DNA from: Anaerolineales bacterium
GTDB lineage: Bacteria > Chloroflexota > Anaerolineae > Anaerolineales > Villigracilaceae
NCBI GenBank assembly: GCA_030834895.1
Contig: JAUQXA010000024.1
Span: forward strand, 62,001-126,000
Direction: 5' to 3'
Length of the DNA: 64,000 bases
Shown here piece by piece: positions 60,162-64,000 of this stretch. Made by a program: the position numbers and the translations under genes. The notes under the pieces are model-generated. The model was not told where the DNA came from. It searched no databases and saw only the letters and a list, made by a program, of their open reading frames with translations. Positions within the stretch are counted from its first letter, which is position 1, and every line of letters starts with the position of its first letter.

Positions 60162-60394
60162 ATGCACTTCATCCAACCGGACAGCATCATCCCGGACCCG
60201 CCAACCCGCAATCTCTCAACCGCTATTCGTATGTTATAAACCGACCTGTCAATTTCAACGACCCCACGGGACATCAGAAAGAGAAAGAGCTAACCGGGTT
60301 CCAGCGTGAAAGGCAAAATCGTCTTGCTAAGCTTCAGGAAGATATAGCTAAATCCGAGAAAGGCAAAGGCTATTTACGCGGGTACTGTACTTAG
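60162..60394 (+). pseudogene. Decayed RHS-repeat C-terminal remnant with a frameshift
   Basis: Only the last part of an RHS-core protein remains. Frame A from ATG 60162 gives MHFIQPDSIIPDP; the rest of the conserved ending is in frame B: ANPQSLNRYSYVINRPVNFN and DPTGH. Together they read FIQPDSIIPDPANPQSLNRY, the RHS core ending. One base is missing near 60200 (GACCCGCCAACCCG where GACCCGGCCAACCCG is expected). After DPTGH a short Lys/Glu-rich tail (QKEKELTGFQRERQNRLAKL) could be a toxin-tip stub. The large upstream repeat part is absent, so the piece is a broken or displaced fragment. Confidence 0.7.
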
Positions 60395-60417
60395 GGTTTT
60401 GCTAAATAAGGAGTAAC

Positions 60418-61227
60418 ATGGAATCTTTGAGACTTCTCGCCGTGTTCGCTCATCCCGATGACGAATCAATGGGAATGGGTGGAACGCTGGCAAAATATTC
60501 AGCTGAAGGAGTGGAAACTCACCTTGTTTGTGCTTCGCGCGGCGAGCGCGGCTGGTTCGGTCCCGAGGAACAGAATCCCGGTTTGAGCGGACTCGGCCAG
60601 ATCCGCACCCGCGAGTTGGAAAATGCTGTGAAGGAACTTGGCGTGAAAAGCTTGCACTTCCTAGGCTATCTTGATGGGGAAGTTGACCAGGCGCCTTATG
60701 CTGAGATTACCAGCAGGATCGTCAGCCATATTCGCCGCATCCAGCCTCAGGTGGTCGTGACCTTTCCTCCCGATGGGAATTACGGACATCCTGATCACAT
60801 CGCCATCGGACAGTTTACATCGGCGGCAATCGTCTGCGCCGCGGACTCGAACTATCAGGACGCGGAAAATCTTCCCGCCCATCGTGTTTCGAAGTTGTAT
60901 TACATGGTGGATGCTGAAAGTTTCGTCGATCTCATCGCGCCCTTCATGGGTGACATGTCCTTTCAAGTTGACGACCAAATCCGTGGCGAAGTCCCATGGA
61001 AGGATTGGATGGTTACCACACGCATTGAGATGCTCGAATATTGCAAAACCGCCTGGCGCGCCATTCAGTGCCATCAGAGTCAGCTTGCAACGCTGGGCGC
61101 TCTTGCCGAGATGCCTGAAGACGCCGCCGCATCTGTGCTAGCCATGCAAGGGACTTTTTACCGCGCCTTTAGCTTGGTCAACGGTGACAGGCGGGTCGAA
61201 ACAGATTTGTTTGAAGGTTTACGATAG
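60418..61227 (+). CDS. PIG-L/LmbE-family deacetylase
   Basis: A 269-residue Zn-dependent N-deacetylase. Metal motifs AVFAHPDDESMGMGGTLAKY and YGHPDHIAIGQFT supply His, Asp and His; VCASRGERGWFG follows. Family members remove N-acetyl groups from GlcNAc derivatives (mycothiol- or bacillithiol-type, or GPI) or antibiotic intermediates. AGGAG lies five bases before the ATG. It begins 24 bases after the RHS remnant; no functional link is implied. The substrate is not clear. Confidence 0.9.
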   Translation: MESLRLLAVFAHPDDESMGMGGTLAKYSAEGVETHLVCASRGERGWFGPEEQNPGLSGLGQIRTRELENAVKELGVKSLHFLGYLDGEVDQAPYAEITSRIVSHIRRIQPQVVVTFPPDGNYGHPDHIAIGQFTSAAIVCAADSNYQDAENLPAHRVSKLYYMVDAESFVDLIAPFMGDMSFQVDDQIRGEVPWKDWMVTTRIEMLEYCKTAWRAIQCHQSQLATLGALAEMPEDAAASVLAMQGTFYRAFSLVNGDRRVETDLFEGLR

Positions 61228-61311
61228 ATCTTTTTAAAATTGCAATCATGAAAAGATAAAAAATACAGTAAAATTTTATATAGCGGTTTTCTTATTCGAT
61301 CCAATTCTTTC

Positions 61312-62232
61312 ATGAAATCATTCTTCCGCCAGATTGAGGATATTCGGCTCGAAAACTCCCCGGTAAGCATGGAGGTTTATTTTCGCGGCGAAAACGCCGC
61401 AGGGTTGATCGAGAAACAGATCGACGCAGAGCGGGGCGCGGTGATGCTCCTCGTCGGTGGCGAGCCGGCGGTGTCTTATCTGCTTGATCACGACCGGACG
61501 AAACACATTTCACTGGCCGAGTTTTCCTCTGTTGACGAATCCCATATCCGACGGATTATCCTGCCCGATGTGGCCGGGCGGCTGTTGTTGCTGGCGTTTG
61601 AATCGCAGGTGGAAAGAACGTTCTCGAATATGGATGTCAAAGCCTGGAGTTGGCAGGTCGCCCAGTGGAAGGAGGTTGAATGGAACGGGCTGGTCGAAAT
61701 CCAGTCCCAAAAATTGCATGGGTTTGTCTTCTTTTGGCGGGGGGAACCTCAAAGGTCGGAGTTAATTTTTTCCACCCCACAGGGGTTTATCAATGAGTTT
61801 CCCAGGCTTGACGATGAAAATGTCGGATTTGACGTTATATCCTATGCCCATCCCTCTTCAGCGCAATCGTATCAATGTGCCGTTCTGCGTCAGGGAGCCA
61901 AACATTGGAGCCAGGGCATCCTCAACCGCTATCAAGAAATGGTCGGGCAAAAACTATTGCAAATGCTGGATCGTGAATTGAACCGCCAGGTTCAACCTTG
62001 GAAGATTTCCCTTGTGGAAAAGGATGTGTTGGATTTGCATTTTTTCCCCTACGTCATGGATGCCGCCCATGCGTATCGCTCCATGTTTATGGCGATGGGC
62101 GCGCAGATGGATTTCGTGATTGGCAATACCCTCACCCAAAGATTGTTGAGCGAGACCTTTGAACAGATCTACCCCGATGAGCGCGCTGTACTGCAATCCC
62201 AGCGCTTGATCCCGGCTGCATTTTCGGAATAA
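61312..62232 (+). CDS. Uncharacterised 306-residue protein
   Basis: I do not recognise a family. No signal peptide or TM helix. A first half of alternating beta strands (SVSMEVYFRGENAAGLIEKQ-like segment VSMEVYFRGENAAGLI, GAVMLLVGGEPAVSYLLDHD, then RLLLLAFESQVERTFSNMDV) is followed by a helical second half (ILNRYQEMVGQKLLQMLDRE). The start ATG has no Shine-Dalgarno and an AT-rich leader. It is 13 bases before the membrane-protein gene, so it may be part of a two-gene unit. The neighbour and the convergent GGDEF gene hint at signalling, nothing more. Confidence 0.6.
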   Translation: MKSFFRQIEDIRLENSPVSMEVYFRGENAAGLIEKQIDAERGAVMLLVGGEPAVSYLLDHDRTKHISLAEFSSVDESHIRRIILPDVAGRLLLLAFESQVERTFSNMDVKAWSWQVAQWKEVEWNGLVEIQSQKLHGFVFFWRGEPQRSELIFSTPQGFINEFPRLDDENVGFDVISYAHPSSAQSYQCAVLRQGAKHWSQGILNRYQEMVGQKLLQMLDRELNRQVQPWKISLVEKDVLDLHFFPYVMDAAHAYRSMFMAMGAQMDFVIGNTLTQRLLSETFEQIYPDERAVLQSQRLIPAAFSE

Positions 62233-62245
62233 GCAGGTGTAAAAC

Positions 62246-63124
62246 TTGAATAGCGTAAATTCGAAAATTTCTCCCTTGCAGGTCATACGATCCAGCGCAA
62301 CGGTCTCGGTGATTCTTTTGGCGGTCATTCTGTGGGTCTACTTTTCCGAGCCCCTCACAGACGCTTTCTGGAACGACAAGCTGATTGACGTTCTAGTTCT
62401 GGTTCCGGCCCTTGGCTCGGCGGTGGCGGGGACTTTATTGACGAGTCAGTTTGAGAAACGTGAGATACCCTATCACATCTGGCAGGCTTTTGCCGTTGGG
62501 TTGTGGTTTTGGGTGGCGGGGGAGATTACTGGAATGGTCAATGATGCCATCTATTGGGATGGAGTCTACCCTGACTTCAGCCTGGTTGATGTGTGTTGGT
62601 TGTTTGGATATTTCTTCCTTGGGCTTTCCCTTTATTATCAACTCAGGCTGGTATATGGGGCGAGGACCAGAAGCCGCCGCCGCATATATCTGGGGTTGGT
62701 CGCGCTTGTGATGTTCGTCACTGCCGGGCTGACGACCTGGGCCGAAAGATCAGGCTTGGGCGAGGGATACGCCTGGATTATTTTGTTCGTCACCATCCTG
62801 TATCCTGTTTTCGACGCGGCGGAGGGGATTGCTGCAATCTGGCTTTCCCTCCTTTTTGGGCGTGGACAATGGAGCCGCCCGTGGTGGGGGTTGATCCTTT
62901 TTGCATTGGCAGACGGCATCGGCACATTTTACTGGCTGGGTGGCTATGATCTCATTCCGCTTACGGTTCAGACAGCGCTGAATTTTATCTCTGTGGCGGC
63001 GTACCCGGCGAGTTACATGGTGGCGGGGTTGACTTTGCTGTCCAATTATTTCATCCTGCGTTACGGCGAAGAGAGCGGGCTATTGAAGGTGGAAAAAAGA
63101 AAAGGTTTGCCTGAGCAAAAATAA
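62246..63124 (+). CDS. Membrane protein with seven to eight TM helices
   Basis: A 292-residue integral membrane protein using TTG at 62246 as start, with AGGTG eight bases upstream. Helices at SATVSVILLAVILWVYF, KLIDVLVLVPALGSAVAGTL, AFAVGLWFWVAGEITGMVND, LVDVCWLFGYFFLGLSLYYQ, IYLGLVALVMFVTAGLTTWA and later ones. The layout, with Trp and Asp in loops, resembles membrane-sensor (MASE-like) modules of diguanylate cyclases, but no output domain follows. The gene after it, on the other strand, codes for a PAS-GGDEF protein. Role unproven. Confidence 0.65.
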   Translation: MNSVNSKISPLQVIRSSATVSVILLAVILWVYFSEPLTDAFWNDKLIDVLVLVPALGSAVAGTLLTSQFEKREIPYHIWQAFAVGLWFWVAGEITGMVNDAIYWDGVYPDFSLVDVCWLFGYFFLGLSLYYQLRLVYGARTRSRRRIYLGLVALVMFVTAGLTTWAERSGLGEGYAWIILFVTILYPVFDAAEGIAAIWLSLLFGRGQWSRPWWGLILFALADGIGTFYWLGGYDLIPLTVQTALNFISVAAYPASYMVAGLTLLSNYFILRYGEESGLLKVEKRKGLPEQK

Positions 63125-63132
63125 CATCCCTG

Positions 63133-64000
63133 CTAACTGGGTTCTTCAAATACAACTGTGCAATTTCGTCCCCGAGCCTTTGCGCGATACAGGGCGACAT
63201 CGGCGTAATTTACAATTTCCTCCAGCGTAGTCCCGTGCGCCGGGAAACTGGCGATCCCTGCCGTGAATTTGATCGTAACCCCATTTTTGCTTTCAATTTC
63301 CAGCGGGTGGTTATCCATGACTTTGCGCCATTCTTCCACGCGCTTTACAGCATCCTTTGGAAATGCCTTGCTCAGGATAACGGTAAACTCATCCCCTCCA
63401 TATCGACAGATAATATCCTCCTTGCGGGTCATGGTCTGCAGATGAAGTGCAAAGGTTTGCAGCGCCTGATCCCCAACGTGATGACCGCATGTGTCGTTGA
63501 GAATTTTTAGTTCATCCATGTCCATCATAATCACGCTTACGGGGTAATTCTCCCGTCTGGCCCTGGAAAACTCCTGTCTGAATACATCATGCATATAACG
63601 GCGGTTGTATAAACCCGTCAACGGGTCGCGGATGGCTTGCTCGCGCAGCTCTTCGTGTAATTGTTCGATCTCCAATAAATGAACGCGCAACAGATCATTC
63701 GCCTCTTCAAGCAGTTTCTCGTTTCGTTTTCTCTCGGTAATGTCGATTTGAACTCCGTACCAGACGGTTGATCCGTCCGGTCTTCGGCGTGGAGTGGAGC
63801 GCAACAATACCCAATGGACTTCCCCGGAAACAGCGTGCTTTTGACGGATTTCCATTTCGAAGCTTTGAAGATTCTCTTTGGATCGCCTTTCCAGTCTGGA
63901 TAGTTCCGGTAGATATTCCGGCAGAATGGTGGCGTGCAGGTTCGAGGCATTTTCAAGCGCTTCTTCATTTGGTATCCCCGTCAATTTCTCCATGCCCGCG
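63133..64000 (-). CDS. PAS-GGDEF diguanylate cyclase, N-terminus beyond the window
   Basis: The frame runs to the right edge, so the protein is longer than the 286 residues visible from the first Met. A PAS/PAC domain comes first (VHWVLLRSTPRRRPDGSTVW, YGVQIDITERKR), then a coiled coil (LLEEANDLLRVHLLEIEQLH) and a complete GGDEF domain: RDPLTGLYNRRYMHDVFRQE, MMDMDELKILNDTCGHHVGD and RYGGDEF. The inhibitory RxxD site (RKED) stands five residues before the RYGGDEF motif. It should make cyclic di-GMP from GTP, sensing something with PAS. Confidence 0.92.
   Translation of the reverse strand, partial: AGMEKLTGIPNEEALENASNLHATILPEYLPELSRLERRSKENLQSFEMEIRQKHAVSGEVHWVLLRSTPRRRPDGSTVWYGVQIDITERKRNEKLLEEANDLLRVHLLEIEQLHEELREQAIRDPLTGLYNRRYMHDVFRQEFSRARRENYPVSVIMMDMDELKILNDTCGHHVGDQALQTFALHLQTMTRKEDIICRYGGDEFTVILSKAFPKDAVKRVEEWRKVMDNHPLEIESKNGVTIKFTAGIASFPAHGTTLEEIVNYADVALYRAKARGRNCTVVFEEPS

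Noticed and set aside
1-64000. CRISPR arrays, tRNA or rRNA genes, transposase or integrase genes
   Set aside because: No regularly spaced repeats, no complete cloverleaf, no rRNA-like stretch and no transposase or integrase motif were seen on either strand.

Overview
The window reads as a chromosomal segment of a Chloroflexota bacterium, most likely class Anaerolineae. This is inferred from content only: many lipoproteins with Thr/Pro-rich linkers and SH3-like domains, families such as DUF333, DUF3788, TIGR02206 and DUF1461, several Gfo/Idh/MocA and ROK proteins next to sugar ABC importers, and moderately high G+C. No rRNA, tRNA, CRISPR array, phage or transposase gene was seen.

Layout. (1) 1-4700: end of a secreted SH3-like protein, a small membrane protein, a double-DUF333 lipoprotein, a DUF3788 protein, glnS and a small membrane protein. 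(2) 4722-19226: a 14-gene plus-strand run with a DeoR-type regulator, two binding-protein/permease sets without an ATPase, an amidohydrolase, a SIS isomerase, a GH4 alpha-galactosidase-like enzyme, a GH114 endo-alpha-1,4-polygalactosaminidase lipoprotein, a LacD-type tagatose-bisphosphate aldolase and two PfkB kinases. Together they can be read as extracellular cleavage and catabolism of a galactosamine- or galactose-containing polymer through tagatose phosphates. (3) 19292-25118, minus strand: URO-D-like protein, GntR/UTRA regulator, SIS protein, SDR, FAD oxidoreductase and phosphotriesterase homologue, divergent from a Gfo/Idh/MocA gene across a strong two-way promoter/operator region. (4) 26628-38886: ROK regulator, then a sugar ABC importer whose lipoprotein carries two nearly identical binding domains, a double ATPase, two permeases, two Gfo/Idh/MocA oxidoreductases, DeoC, a sugar-phosphate isomerase-like TIM barrel and a ROK kinase. 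(5) 39036-50557: typA/bipA and mixed housekeeping or envelope genes, including a start-to-start pair that shares a palindromic -10 element. (6) 50558-60394: an AT-rich orphan gene, a large multi-domain lipoprotein, tatC-tatA/B, nusB-asp23-fabG, a GNAT protein, a DUF1461 membrane protein, a spermidine-synthase fusion and a decayed RHS tail. (7) 60418-64000: a PIG-L deacetylase, an unrecognised protein, a membrane protein and a PAS-GGDEF cyclase cut by the window edge.

Non-coding structure is prominent. Each of the three binding-protein genes is followed by a strong hairpin before its transport partners. At least four families of REP-like palindromes are scattered between genes, and some have produced spurious upstream start codons. 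All domain and family names come from reading motifs by eye; no database search was run.
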